Position numbers and translations under genes: made by a program. DNA of 64,000 nt, from the NCBI GenBank assembly GCA_963823215.1, contig CAWGKT010000008.1:189924-253923 (forward strand), in the 5' to 3' direction. This stretch comes from CAIWHR01 sp963823215 (GTDB lineage Bacteria > Pseudomonadota > Gammaproteobacteria > Burkholderiales > Casimicrobiaceae). Below, one piece after another: positions 9,158 through 16,984 of the stretch (position 1 is its first letter; every line of letters begins with the position of its first letter). The notes under the pieces were generated by a model that was given only the letters and a program-made list of their open reading frames with translations, was not told where the DNA came from and made no database searches.

Positions 9158-9205
9158 GCATATTAATGCCGACTGCCTCAGGCGATGACAATAGCATACT
9201 AATGC
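9158..9205. promoter_or_regulatory. Paired operator-like palindromes upstream of the hemerythrin cyclase gene
   Basis: Two copies of a near-identical unit, GCATATTAATGC at 9158-9169 and GCATACTAATGC at 9194-9205, lie 36 bp apart centre to centre. Each has complementary GCAT/ATGC ends, and both are preceded by ATGACA-like sequence. They are AT-rich islands in the spacer between the cyclase gene (leftward) and the GST gene (rightward). They could be a dimeric regulator's tandem operators. They could also contain -10-like boxes. Confidence 0.4.
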
Positions 9206-9472
9206 TGACCGGTGCGATGCCTGTCAAAACCGGGCAGACGCACGGTCGAGTTCGTCGCGCAGACGGCCTTGCTTGCGCTTATCTCCAGACGCAGGCGAGT
9301 GTCTGCGCCACCGCAGACCGAATGACCGGAGACCGTCCGCTCGTCACCCTGAAGTCCATGGCAGGCCTGGTCGTGGACCGCGGGCGCGCCCGTCAAGGCA
9401 CCAGGGCTGTAACATTCAAGTCAATTCCGACCACGGCGGTCCCGCGGTTCCGGGGCTGCGTTGAACATCGAA

Positions 9473-10120
9473 ATGATCCAGCTCTACTACTTTCCCGGCA
9501 ACGCGAGCCTGACGCCGCACATGCTGCTCCATGAACTCGGCGTGCCCTTCGAGCTCAGGTTGGTTGATCGTGCCAATGCCGCCCACAAATCGCCCGCCTA
9601 TCTGAAACTCAACCCGAACGGGCAGATCCCGGTGCTGCTGGACGGCGATCTGGTGCTGTACGAGACCGTGGCCATCTGCCTGCACCTCGTGGACACGCAC
9701 CCTGAGGTTGGGCTTGCGCCGCGGCCGGGAACGGCCGAGCGCGCGCATTTCTACAAGTGGTTGGTATGGTGCACCAACACGCTGCAGGCGATGCTGATGC
9801 ATTACTTCTACGGCGAGCGCATGGTGGACGAAGGCAACACCGTTGCTGCCGCGCAGGTGAAGGCGCACGCCGAAACCAGCGTTGGCCCTATGCTCGATCG
9901 GCTGGACGCGCAGCTTGCGTCGCATGGGCAGGACTGGCTGCTCGGCGCGACATTCAGTGCGGTGGATCCCTTCGTGTTGATGCTCTGCCGTTGGACCCGC
10001 GGCTTTGCGCGTCCCGCGCGGAGTCTGCCGCACCTCGGCCCGTACCTGCAGCGGGTGCTGGCGCGGCCCGCGGTGCAGCGTGCGTTCGCGACCGAGAAGC
10101 TGGCGCCGCCGCTCGTTTGA
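9473..10120 (+). CDS. Glutathione S-transferase family protein
   Basis: Two-domain GST: an N-terminal thioredoxin-like domain (IQLYYFPGNASLTPHMLLHELGVPFEL, LNPNGQIPVLLDGDLVLYETVAI, where the cis-Pro after Gln-Ile and the E-T/S pair bind glutathione) and an all-helical C-terminal domain (FSAVDPFVLMLCRWTRG about residue 165). Length, about 215 aa, is normal. It probably conjugates glutathione to, or reduces, electrophilic compounds in the cytoplasm; the substrate cannot be predicted. ATG at 9473 starts four residues after an in-frame TTG at 9461; the family N-terminus favours 9473. Confidence 0.88.
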   Translation: MIQLYYFPGNASLTPHMLLHELGVPFELRLVDRANAAHKSPAYLKLNPNGQIPVLLDGDLVLYETVAICLHLVDTHPEVGLAPRPGTAERAHFYKWLVWCTNTLQAMLMHYFYGERMVDEGNTVAAAQVKAHAETSVGPMLDRLDAQLASHGQDWLLGATFSAVDPFVLMLCRWTRGFARPARSLPHLGPYLQRVLARPAVQRAFATEKLAPPLV

Positions 10121-10229
10121 CCCGGGCGCGCGCCAGTGATCCAACGGCGCAAGGTTCATCCGGGCCAGGGGGCTCGCGGCAGGCACGGCCGCGGCGCCGT
10201 CAGGGACGTGAAGCTGCCGATCGCGCCCG

Positions 10230-11135
10230 TTACTCCAGGCTCGGCCTGAGGCGCATGAGCGCGGACACGCTGGCGCCAGCTTCGAGCGTCAGCATGCCGG
10301 TACCGGCGCGACCTTGCGCGGCCAGATTGAACGCGTCGGTGCAATGGCTGACCGGCTCGACGCAGAAATAATCGCGGCCGGCCGGCGAGTAGACGACAAG
10401 GAACCCGAGTGGCGCATCGGCTTCGAGCAGGAGCCGGGCCCCGCGCTCCGGCCACGTTATCGTCGCCTGCCGGTGCCAGCCGGTGAATGCATTGTCCAGC
10501 GTCACTTCGGCCACCGGCAGCCCGTGGGCGCCACCAAGCCGCGGATCGGCATCGACCAGAGACGTCGGCATCACCTCGGCGTCGGTAGCCCACATCGCGT
10601 CGACCCGTGCCGACAGCCGGCATCGGGGGGTGCGGGGGAAGTACGGGTGGAAGCCCAGTCCCACCGGCATCGTCTCGCGGCCACGGTTTTCGAGTGACAG
10701 CGACAAACGCAGCTCGTCGCCGGTCAGCAAGAATTCCTGCCGCGCGCGATAGGAAAACGGCCAGGCACCGGCGCGGTGATCGTATTCCAGCGCGATCCTG
10801 TCCTCATCGCGCTCGACCACGCTCCACGCCGCCTGCCAGCCATCGCCGTGCAGCGCATGCTGCTGCGGCCGATGGTTGAGCGGCAGCGCGACGGCGTGCC
10901 CGCCGAACGCAAATTGTCCATCGCGAATGCGATTTGAAAACGGCACCAGGGGAAAGCAGGCAAGCCGATCGGCTGTTCCTGCCGCGAGATCCACGGGCGC
11001 GGCCGGGCGAAGCCAGTCATGCCGACGCGTTCCTTCGCGCCAGTGGTAATGCGCGATCGAACCGCCGATCGACGGCGCGATGCCGGCACGGGCGCGATCC
11101 GCGCGCAGGGTGATGACCGTGCCAGTGCCTTCCAT
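10230..11135 (-). CDS. Aldose 1-epimerase (mutarotase) family protein
   Basis: Interconverts alpha and beta anomers of aldoses. Family hallmarks are the catalytic-type histidines in QHALHGDGWQ and VGLGFHPYFP, the FPLVPFSNRIRDG segment near residue 80, and the C-terminal glutamate strand FCVEPVSHCTDAFN. Length about 300 aa fits. The open frame begins at 11168, but the ATG at 11135 (MEGTGTVITLRA) is where the first beta-strand starts. It is divergent from the SDR gene at 11263. Whether the substrate is galactose/glucose or another sugar is unknown. Confidence 0.85.
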   Translation of the reverse strand: MEGTGTVITLRADRARAGIAPSIGGSIAHYHWREGTRRHDWLRPAAPVDLAAGTADRLACFPLVPFSNRIRDGQFAFGGHAVALPLNHRPQQHALHGDGWQAAWSVVERDEDRIALEYDHRAGAWPFSYRARQEFLLTGDELRLSLSLENRGRETMPVGLGFHPYFPRTPRCRLSARVDAMWATDAEVMPTSLVDADPRLGGAHGLPVAEVTLDNAFTGWHRQATITWPERGARLLLEADAPLGFLVVYSPAGRDYFCVEPVSHCTDAFNLAAQGRAGTGMLTLEAGASVSALMRLRPSLE

Positions 11136-11262
11136 GTGCAAGGTCAACAGTAGCGCAAAGCCAGGCATTCGCCCGCTGTGCGTGCCGCGCGCAGCAGTAT
11201 CGGCAAGGCTCGTCGATTCAGCTTAAAGTGTCGAGTGTTTGGTGACAAGAAAGAAACCTGCC

Positions 11263-12033
11263 ATGTCCGATCGATATGCGCATTATCCCAGCCTTGCGGA
11301 CAGGGTCGTGTTCGTGACGGGTGGGGGCTCCGGCATCGGCGCGTCCATCGTCGAGCATTTCTGCGCGCAGCATGCGGATGTCGTGTTCGTAGATATCGAC
11401 GAGCCAGCATCGACGGCGCTCTGCGCGCAGATCGGCAAGACCGGGTCTCGCCCGCCTCGCTTCATCCGCTGTGACCTGCGCGACGTCGCTGCGCTGCAGG
11501 CGATCGTCCGGCACGTGGGTGAGGAGACGGGCCCCGTCACGGTGCTGGTCAACAATGCCGCCAACGACGACCGGCACAAGGCGGTGGACGTCACGCCGGA
11601 CTATTGGAACGACCGCATCGCGGTCAACCTGCGCCACCAGTTCTTCGCCGCGCAGGCGGCCTATCCGCAGATGAAGGCGGCCGGTGGCGGATCGATCGTC
11701 AACTTCGGCTCGGTCAGCTGGATGAACGGGGAGGGCAACTTCAACGCCTACACGACGTCGAAGGCGGCAGTGCACGGCATGACGCGCGGCCTCGCGCGCG
11801 ACTGGGGCGTGGACCGCATCCGCGTCAACACGATGGTGCCGGGATGGGTCATGACGGAGCGGCAGATCAAACTGTGGCTGGGTGCGGACGGCGAGCGGCA
11901 GATCTTCGAGAACCAGTGCCTCAAGGACAAGCTCTATCCGCCGGATATCGCGCGGATGGTGCTGTGGCTCGCCGCCGACGACAGCCGGATGTGCACGGCG
12001 CAGAATTTCATCGTCGACGCCGGCTGGACCTGA
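11263..12033 (+). CDS. Short-chain dehydrogenase/reductase (SDR)
   Basis: Classical SDR of about 256 aa: the dinucleotide loop TGGGSGIGAS (about residue 20), the acidic strand-2 end VDIDEP suggesting NAD preference, NNAANDDRH, the catalytic Ser (GSVSW) and YTTSK (Tyr-x3-Lys), and PGWVMTERQ. It oxidises or reduces a hydroxy/keto group. It begins a rightward cluster with an acylating aldehyde dehydrogenase, a CoA ligase and a Tct transporter, so its substrate is probably an alcohol or aldehyde in the same pathway (a sulfoacetaldehyde/isethionate-type interconversion is possible but unproved). The gap to the next gene is about 180 bp. Confidence 0.88.
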   Translation: MSDRYAHYPSLADRVVFVTGGGSGIGASIVEHFCAQHADVVFVDIDEPASTALCAQIGKTGSRPPRFIRCDLRDVAALQAIVRHVGEETGPVTVLVNNAANDDRHKAVDVTPDYWNDRIAVNLRHQFFAAQAAYPQMKAAGGGSIVNFGSVSWMNGEGNFNAYTTSKAAVHGMTRGLARDWGVDRIRVNTMVPGWVMTERQIKLWLGADGERQIFENQCLKDKLYPPDIARMVLWLAADDSRMCTAQNFIVDAGWT

Positions 12034-12212
12034 ACAGGTCCGCCCGGCACACGTGGATTGCGAGACACCGTTTGACCTGCTCGCGTAGCCCGCGACGCAG
12101 TACGTGCGATGGGCCACCTGCAACAGATGAATCTTTCGTCGAAGTCTTGCGCGCGCATGCGGGCAGCGTGGCAGAATGGGCATCCGATTTTCGAAGCGCG
12201 CGTGCCTTCACC

Positions 12213-13637
12213 GTGAACCCGAGCTCCATTGAAACGCCTGACGTAGTTGCGGCCACGCTCGTCGCGCGGGCTCGCGTCGCGCAGCGCGAATTCGAGACCT
12301 GGACGCAGCAACGGGTCGACGAAGCGGTGACGGCCGCCGCGTGGGCGATCGTGGAGCCCGGCCGCAACCGCGCGCTCGCCGAACGCGCGGTGCGCGACAC
12401 CGGGCTGGGCGACGTCGCCGACAAGATCGCGAAGAACCGGCGCAAAACGATCGGCCTGCTGCGCGATCTCCACGGCGCGAAGTCGGTGGGCGTCATCAGC
12501 GCGGACCCCGCGCGCGGCCTTGTCGAGATCGCACGGCCGGTCGGTGTCGTCGCGGCGATCACGCCGTCGACCAATCCCGGCGCAACGCCGGCGAACAACA
12601 TCATCAATGCGCTCAAGGGGCGCAACGCGATCGTCCTCGCGCCGTCGCCGAAGGGGCAATCGACACTGGCGCTGCTGCTGGAGTTCGTGCACGCCGAGCT
12701 CGTCCGGATCGGGGCGCCGCGCGATCTCGTCCTGCAGCTGCCGGCGCCCGTCACCCGCGAGCTGACCTACGCGCTGATGCGCGAGGCGGATCTCGTCGTT
12801 GCGACCGGCTCGCAGACCAACGTGCGCGCGGCATACGAAAGCGGCACGCCGGCGCTTGGCGTCGGTGCCGGCAACGTGCCGGTAATCGTCGACGAGACGG
12901 CCGACGTGCCCGTGGCGGCCGCCAAGATCGCCCGCTCGAAGACCTTCGATCACGCGACCTCGTGTTCCTCGGAAAACAGCGTGATCGCGGACGCGAGCGT
13001 GTACGACGCCCTGGTCGCGCAGTTCGCGGTCGAGGGCGGCGTGCTGCTCGATGGCCTGGAGGCACGGCAGCTGGAGGCGGCGATGTTCGGCGGCGGCAAG
13101 CTCGCGCCGGCGTTCGTCGCGCAGTCCGCCGGCACGATCGCGGCGCGCGCGCGGCTCGAACGGCCCGCTGTTCGCGCCGCGAAGTTCCTTATCGTCGCGG
13201 AGTCCGGCGTCGGTCCGGGGCATCCGTTTTCCGGCGAGAAGCTCTCGCCGGTGCTGGCGCTCTATCGTGCCGGCGGCTTCGCGGCGGCCACGGCGCTCGC
13301 CGAGCGGCTGTTGCGCTTCCAGGGCGCCGGGCACTCGGTCGGCCTGCACACGAGCGTGCCGGAGCGTGCGCTGCAGCTTGGACTCACGCTGCCCGTCTGC
13401 CGCGTGATCGTCAACCAGGCGCACTGCTTCGCCACTGGCGGGAGCTTCGACAACGCGCTGCCGTTCTCCCTGTCGATGGGCTGCGGCACCTGGGCGGGCA
13501 ACAGCATCTCGGACAACCTCAACTACCGTCATTTCCTCAATATCACCCGCGTCGTGCATGCGCTGTTGCCGGAGTTCGTGCGCGAGCCGACGGACGACGA
13601 CTTCTTCGCGGAGTATCGCGCGAAGCACGGGCTGTAG
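12213..13637 (+). CDS. CoA-acylating aldehyde dehydrogenase, SauS-like
   Basis: Acylating aldehyde dehydrogenases interconvert an acyl-CoA and its aldehyde with NAD(P)H. Visible marks are VGVVAAITPSTNPGATP, the Gly-rich GVGAGNVPV, the catalytic Cys in DHATSCSSENSVI (about residue 250) and AHCFATGGSFDNALPFSLSMGCGTWAGN. It belongs with the EutE/PduP/AdhE-N/SauS branch. The SauS sulfoacetaldehyde dehydrogenase is suggested because an AMP-forming CoA ligase follows immediately and an organic-acid importer comes next. The start is uncertain: the frame is open far upstream, and GTG 12213 (VNPSSIETPD) is chosen as the family-like N-terminus, giving about 474 aa. GTG 12168 is possible. Function as a class is firm; the substrate is inference. 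Confidence 0.83.
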   Translation: MNPSSIETPDVVAATLVARARVAQREFETWTQQRVDEAVTAAAWAIVEPGRNRALAERAVRDTGLGDVADKIAKNRRKTIGLLRDLHGAKSVGVISADPARGLVEIARPVGVVAAITPSTNPGATPANNIINALKGRNAIVLAPSPKGQSTLALLLEFVHAELVRIGAPRDLVLQLPAPVTRELTYALMREADLVVATGSQTNVRAAYESGTPALGVGAGNVPVIVDETADVPVAAAKIARSKTFDHATSCSSENSVIADASVYDALVAQFAVEGGVLLDGLEARQLEAAMFGGGKLAPAFVAQSAGTIAARARLERPAVRAAKFLIVAESGVGPGHPFSGEKLSPVLALYRAGGFAAATALAERLLRFQGAGHSVGLHTSVPERALQLGLTLPVCRVIVNQAHCFATGGSFDNALPFSLSMGCGTWAGNSISDNLNYRHFLNITRVVHALLPEFVREPTDDDFFAEYRAKHGL

Positions 13638-13650
13638 CCGGACCTTCCGC

Positions 13651-15210
13651 ATGACGACGCTGCGGGACGTCATCGATCGACACGCCGTCACGCAGCCCGA
13701 CGCGCCATTTCTGTTCGCCCCCGAGCCGGGCGTCGAGCTGACCTACGCGGGGCTTCGCGCGACGGCGCGCTCGCTCGACGCCGAGCTCGCCGCGCGGGGC
13801 ATCCGGCCCGGCGAGGTCGTGTCGTACATGCTGCCGAACGGGGTGGCCGCGGCCAGCGCCTTCCTTGGCGCCATGTACGGCGGCTACGTCGTGTCGCCGG
13901 TCAGCCTGCTCGCGCAGGACACGCTGATCGAGCACGCAATCGCGCATTCGGCAACGCGGATCGTTTTCGCCGCGCCGGAGTTCGTCCCGCGGCTCGAGGC
14001 GATCGTCGCGCGGATCGGCAGCCGCGCGACCGTGCGGCCGGCGTTGCCTGACGATCTCGAGTTGCGCCCGGCCCACGGCGATGAATCCCGCCGCGCGCTC
14101 GAAGCGACGACGCCCGCGATGCTGATGTACACGTCGGGCACGACGGGCACGCCCAAGGGCGCGCTGCTGTCGCACGGCAATCTCGTCCACGCCGGCCGCT
14201 CCGTTGTCGCCGCGCACGAGCTCACGCGGGTCGACCGCGTGCTCTCCTCGCTGCCTCTCTACCATGTCAACGGCCAGTGCATCGGCACCATCTCGCCGCT
14301 GGTGGCGGGCGGCAGCATCGTGATGCCCCACCGCTTCAGCGTCTCGCAATGGTGGCTGCTGGTCGAGCGCTACCGGCCGACGTGGCTCAACATGGTCCCG
14401 ACGATCATTGCGTACCTCCTCAACGGGCCGGACCTGACGCCCGCGCAGGCCGAGGCGTGCCGCCGCATCCGCTTCGCGCGCTCGGCGTCCGCGCCGCTGC
14501 CGCCGGAGCACCACCGGGCGTTCGAGGCGCGATTCGGCATTTCGGTGCTGGAAGGGATGGGACTCACCGAGTGCGGGTCGGTCGCGTTCGCCAATCCGCT
14601 CGATTCCGGCGCGCGCAAGGTCGGCTCGCCGGGCCGCCCGCTGGGGATGGAGGCGCGCGTTGTTGCGCCGGACGGGATTGAGCTCGGGGTCGGCGCGCGT
14701 GGCGAAATCGAATTGCGCGGCGACAACGTGATGACGGGCTACCACAAGGATCCCGAAGCGACCGCGCGAACGCTTCGCCCAGGAGGCTGGCTCGCGACCG
14801 GCGATCTCGGTTACCGCGATGCCGACGGCTTCTACTTCATCACCGGGCGCCTGAAGGAGCTCATCATCAAGGGCGGCGAAAACATCGCGCCGCGCGAGAT
14901 CGACGAGGCGCTGCTGAAACACCCCGCCGTGCTGGAGGCGGCGGCGGTGGGCATTCCCGATCGCGAATACGGTCAGGAGATACTCGCCTGCGTCGTGCTG
15001 AAGCCGGGTGCCGTGTGCGCGGAGGCCGATCTGCGCGCCCATTGCCTGACCGAGCTCGGACGCTACAAGACGCCGAAGGCGTTCCGCTTCCTCGCGGAAT
15101 TGCCGAAGGGGCCGTCCGGCAAGGTGCAGCGGCTCAAGCTGGCGGCGGAGGCGGGCGGCGCCGGCGCAACGAACGCCGGCCACGTTACGGCGACCAACGA
15201 CGGCCGGTAG
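13651..15210 (+). CDS. Class I adenylate-forming acyl-CoA ligase
   Basis: Activates a carboxylic acid with ATP and then CoA. The family motifs are all present: the P-loop YTSGTTGTPKG (about residue 163), LPLYHVNGQ, GMGLTECG, the hinge GRLKELIIKGGENI, and the catalytic Lys in PKGPSGKVQ near the C-terminus. Length about 520 aa is normal. It starts 13 bp after the aldehyde dehydrogenase, so the two are surely co-transcribed. Together they would convert acid to acyl-CoA to aldehyde, which is the logic of SauT/SauS for sulfoacetate. A malonyl- or oxalyl-CoA synthetase-like role is an alternative. Confidence 0.9.
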   Translation: MTTLRDVIDRHAVTQPDAPFLFAPEPGVELTYAGLRATARSLDAELAARGIRPGEVVSYMLPNGVAAASAFLGAMYGGYVVSPVSLLAQDTLIEHAIAHSATRIVFAAPEFVPRLEAIVARIGSRATVRPALPDDLELRPAHGDESRRALEATTPAMLMYTSGTTGTPKGALLSHGNLVHAGRSVVAAHELTRVDRVLSSLPLYHVNGQCIGTISPLVAGGSIVMPHRFSVSQWWLLVERYRPTWLNMVPTIIAYLLNGPDLTPAQAEACRRIRFARSASAPLPPEHHRAFEARFGISVLEGMGLTECGSVAFANPLDSGARKVGSPGRPLGMEARVVAPDGIELGVGARGEIELRGDNVMTGYHKDPEATARTLRPGGWLATGDLGYRDADGFYFITGRLKELIIKGGENIAPREIDEALLKHPAVLEAAAVGIPDREYGQEILACVVLKPGAVCAEADLRAHCLTELGRYKTPKAFRFLAELPKGPSGKVQRLKLAAEAGGAGATNAGHVTATNDGR

Positions 15211-15333
15211 TTGATGCCCGGCCGCGGCCCCGGTACATTGCGGGCGAGGGAGCCGGGTTGCGGCCGTCGTCGACGGTTGTCCCGGCCGGCCGACCCGGAA
15301 GAGGTCGTGTGCCCACCGAAGGAGGAGATCGCG

Positions 15334-16311
15334 ATGATGATCGTCGACGCACGTCGTGTTGCAGCCCGTGCCATGGCGGGAGTTTGCCTGGTGGTTGCAG
15401 CGGCCGGATCGGGCCTGGCCGCGGCGCAGGAAGCGTATCCGACGCGCCCGGTCGAGTTCGTCGTTCCCTGGGGTCCGGGCGGGGGCGCCGATCAGGTGGC
15501 ACGCAAGTCCGGCGTGATGCTGGAGCAGCTGCTCAAGGTTTCCTTCCCCGTCATCAACGTTGCCGGCGCTTCGGGGCAGACGGGCCTCACCAAGATGCTG
15601 GCTGCCGCCCCTGACGGCTACACGATTTCGATCATGACCGGCGACACGTTCGGCACGCAGGCCGCCGGCAAGCCGAACTGGAAATTCTCGGACATCACGC
15701 CGGTCGCCATCATGATCAAGCAGCCATCGGCATTCTTCGTTCCGGCGGGAAGCCCCATCAGGACCTGGAACGACCTCGTGACGGAGGCCAAGAAGCGCCC
15801 ACTGAAGGTTGCGGTCACCGGTTTCGGCACGCCGGATGACATCACCGTGAATTACTTCACCAAGAAGGGCATCAACCTCGCCTCGGTGCCGTTCGCCAAT
15901 CCGGGTGAGCGGTACACCGCGATCCTGGGCGGCCATGCCGATCTGCTGTACGAGCAGCTGGGCGATGTGAAGACCTTCCTCGAAAGCAAGCAGATGCGCC
16001 CGATCGTCATCTTCGACACGCAGCGCTTCCCGCTCTACGCCGACGTCCAGTCCTGCGTCGAGATCGGCCACCCGGTGATCATCAACCAATTCCGCATGGT
16101 GACGGTGAAGGCGGGCACCGATCCGCAGAAGATCAAGGTGCTGGCCGACGCGCTGGCCAAGGTGGCTGGCAGCGACGACTACAAGGCCTACCTGACCGAC
16201 CAGTACGCGAATCCGAAGAGCTACCAGTCGGCGGCCGATGCGCAGGCCTTCCTGACGAGCGAGCTCGACAACATGAAGAAGTTCGCCCGGGAAGCGGGCA
16301 TGGCGCAGTAG
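15334..16311 (+). CDS. tctC: Tripartite tricarboxylate transporter substrate-binding protein (Bug/TctC)
   Basis: Periplasmic binding protein of the TTT family. It has a signal peptide (MMIVDARRVAARAMAGVCLVVAAAGSGLAAAQ), then the Bug signature YPTRPVEFVVPWGPGGGADQVAR and NVAGASGQTGLTKMLAAAPDGYTI, which supply backbone contacts to a carboxylate. The strong Shine-Dalgarno GGAGGAG sits just before ATG 15334; the open frame extends to 15211 without another good start. It is followed by TctB and TctA, giving a complete importer. Bug proteins bind diverse dicarboxylates, sulfonates or aromatic acids, and the upstream CoA ligase hints at the ligand's fate. Confidence 0.93.
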   Translation: MMIVDARRVAARAMAGVCLVVAAAGSGLAAAQEAYPTRPVEFVVPWGPGGGADQVARKSGVMLEQLLKVSFPVINVAGASGQTGLTKMLAAAPDGYTISIMTGDTFGTQAAGKPNWKFSDITPVAIMIKQPSAFFVPAGSPIRTWNDLVTEAKKRPLKVAVTGFGTPDDITVNYFTKKGINLASVPFANPGERYTAILGGHADLLYEQLGDVKTFLESKQMRPIVIFDTQRFPLYADVQSCVEIGHPVIINQFRMVTVKAGTDPQKIKVLADALAKVAGSDDYKAYLTDQYANPKSYQSAADAQAFLTSELDNMKKFAREAGMAQ

Positions 16312-16407
16312 GAAATCGGACATGGCGCGCCGCGACCACGGTCGCGGTCGCAGTCCCGTATTCTCCCGTTGCGTCGCGGCCGCCGCCGCGCCCCGAGGAA
16401 GCACGCC

Positions 16408-16977
16408 ATGATTTCGCGCCGCAAGGCCGCCCGCATCGCGCCCTACCTCCTCGTGCTCGGGATCGCCGCGCTGCTGTATCGCAGCGCCAGCGGGATCGAC
16501 TTCTTCGCTCCCGCAGGACGCATCGGGCCCGATTTCTGGCCGAAGTTGGTGCTGCTCCTGATGATCGCCACCTGCGTTTACGGGATCGTCAAAATCGGCG
16601 TGTTCTCGCGCGACGATTCGGTGAGCGGAGTGCTGCAGACCCTTTCCGCCTCACCGCCCGCCGACGAGAGCCCGCCGCCGGCGGCGGACGAAGGCCGGTC
16701 CTACCCGGTGCTGCTGGCGCTGGGGATCGGCATCACCGTGCTTTATGCGGCGGTGGTGCCGGTGACGGGCTTCTTCCTCACCACCGCTTTGTATCTGGTG
16801 GCGTTCATCGGCCTCGGGCGCTACCGGAGGCTGTGGCTGGCGCTCGCCGTCAGTCTGGTCGGCACGTTGCTCATGGTCTACTTCTTCATGAAGGTCGCCT
16901 ACATTTCGCTGCCGATCGGCGTTGCGCCGTTCTCCGCAGTGAGCCTGCTTCTCATGCAGGTCATGGGCATCCGGTAG
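16408..16977 (+). CDS. tctB: Tripartite tricarboxylate transporter small membrane subunit TctB
   Basis: About 189 aa with four predicted membrane segments (IAPYLLVLGIAALLY; FWPKLVLLLMIATCVYGIVKIGV; a pair spanning YPVLLALGIGITVLYAAVVPVTGFFLTTALYLVAFIGLG; LWLALAVSLVGTLLMVYFFMKVAY) and a charged/Pro-rich loop between the second and third. GPDFWP after the first segment is typical for TctB. ATG 16408 has AGGAAG upstream. It lies between tctC and tctA and forms the integral membrane complex with TctA. Confidence 0.9.
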   Translation: MISRRKAARIAPYLLVLGIAALLYRSASGIDFFAPAGRIGPDFWPKLVLLLMIATCVYGIVKIGVFSRDDSVSGVLQTLSASPPADESPPPAADEGRSYPVLLALGIGITVLYAAVVPVTGFFLTTALYLVAFIGLGRYRRLWLALAVSLVGTLLMVYFFMKVAYISLPIGVAPFSAVSLLLMQVMGIR

Positions 16978-16984
16978 TCCTGCG

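Noticed and set aside
11934..13691. Very long antisense open frame opposite the aldehyde dehydrogenase gene
   Set aside because: It is a mirror of high-GC codon bias: Arg/Ala-rich, no motif, and the sense strand carries a complete aldehyde dehydrogenase.
13543..16404. 953-codon antisense open frame across the ligase and tctC
   Set aside because: It covers two clear sense genes and the spacer between them, with low-complexity R/H/G/D-rich composition. It is a stop-free artefact of GC-rich codons.
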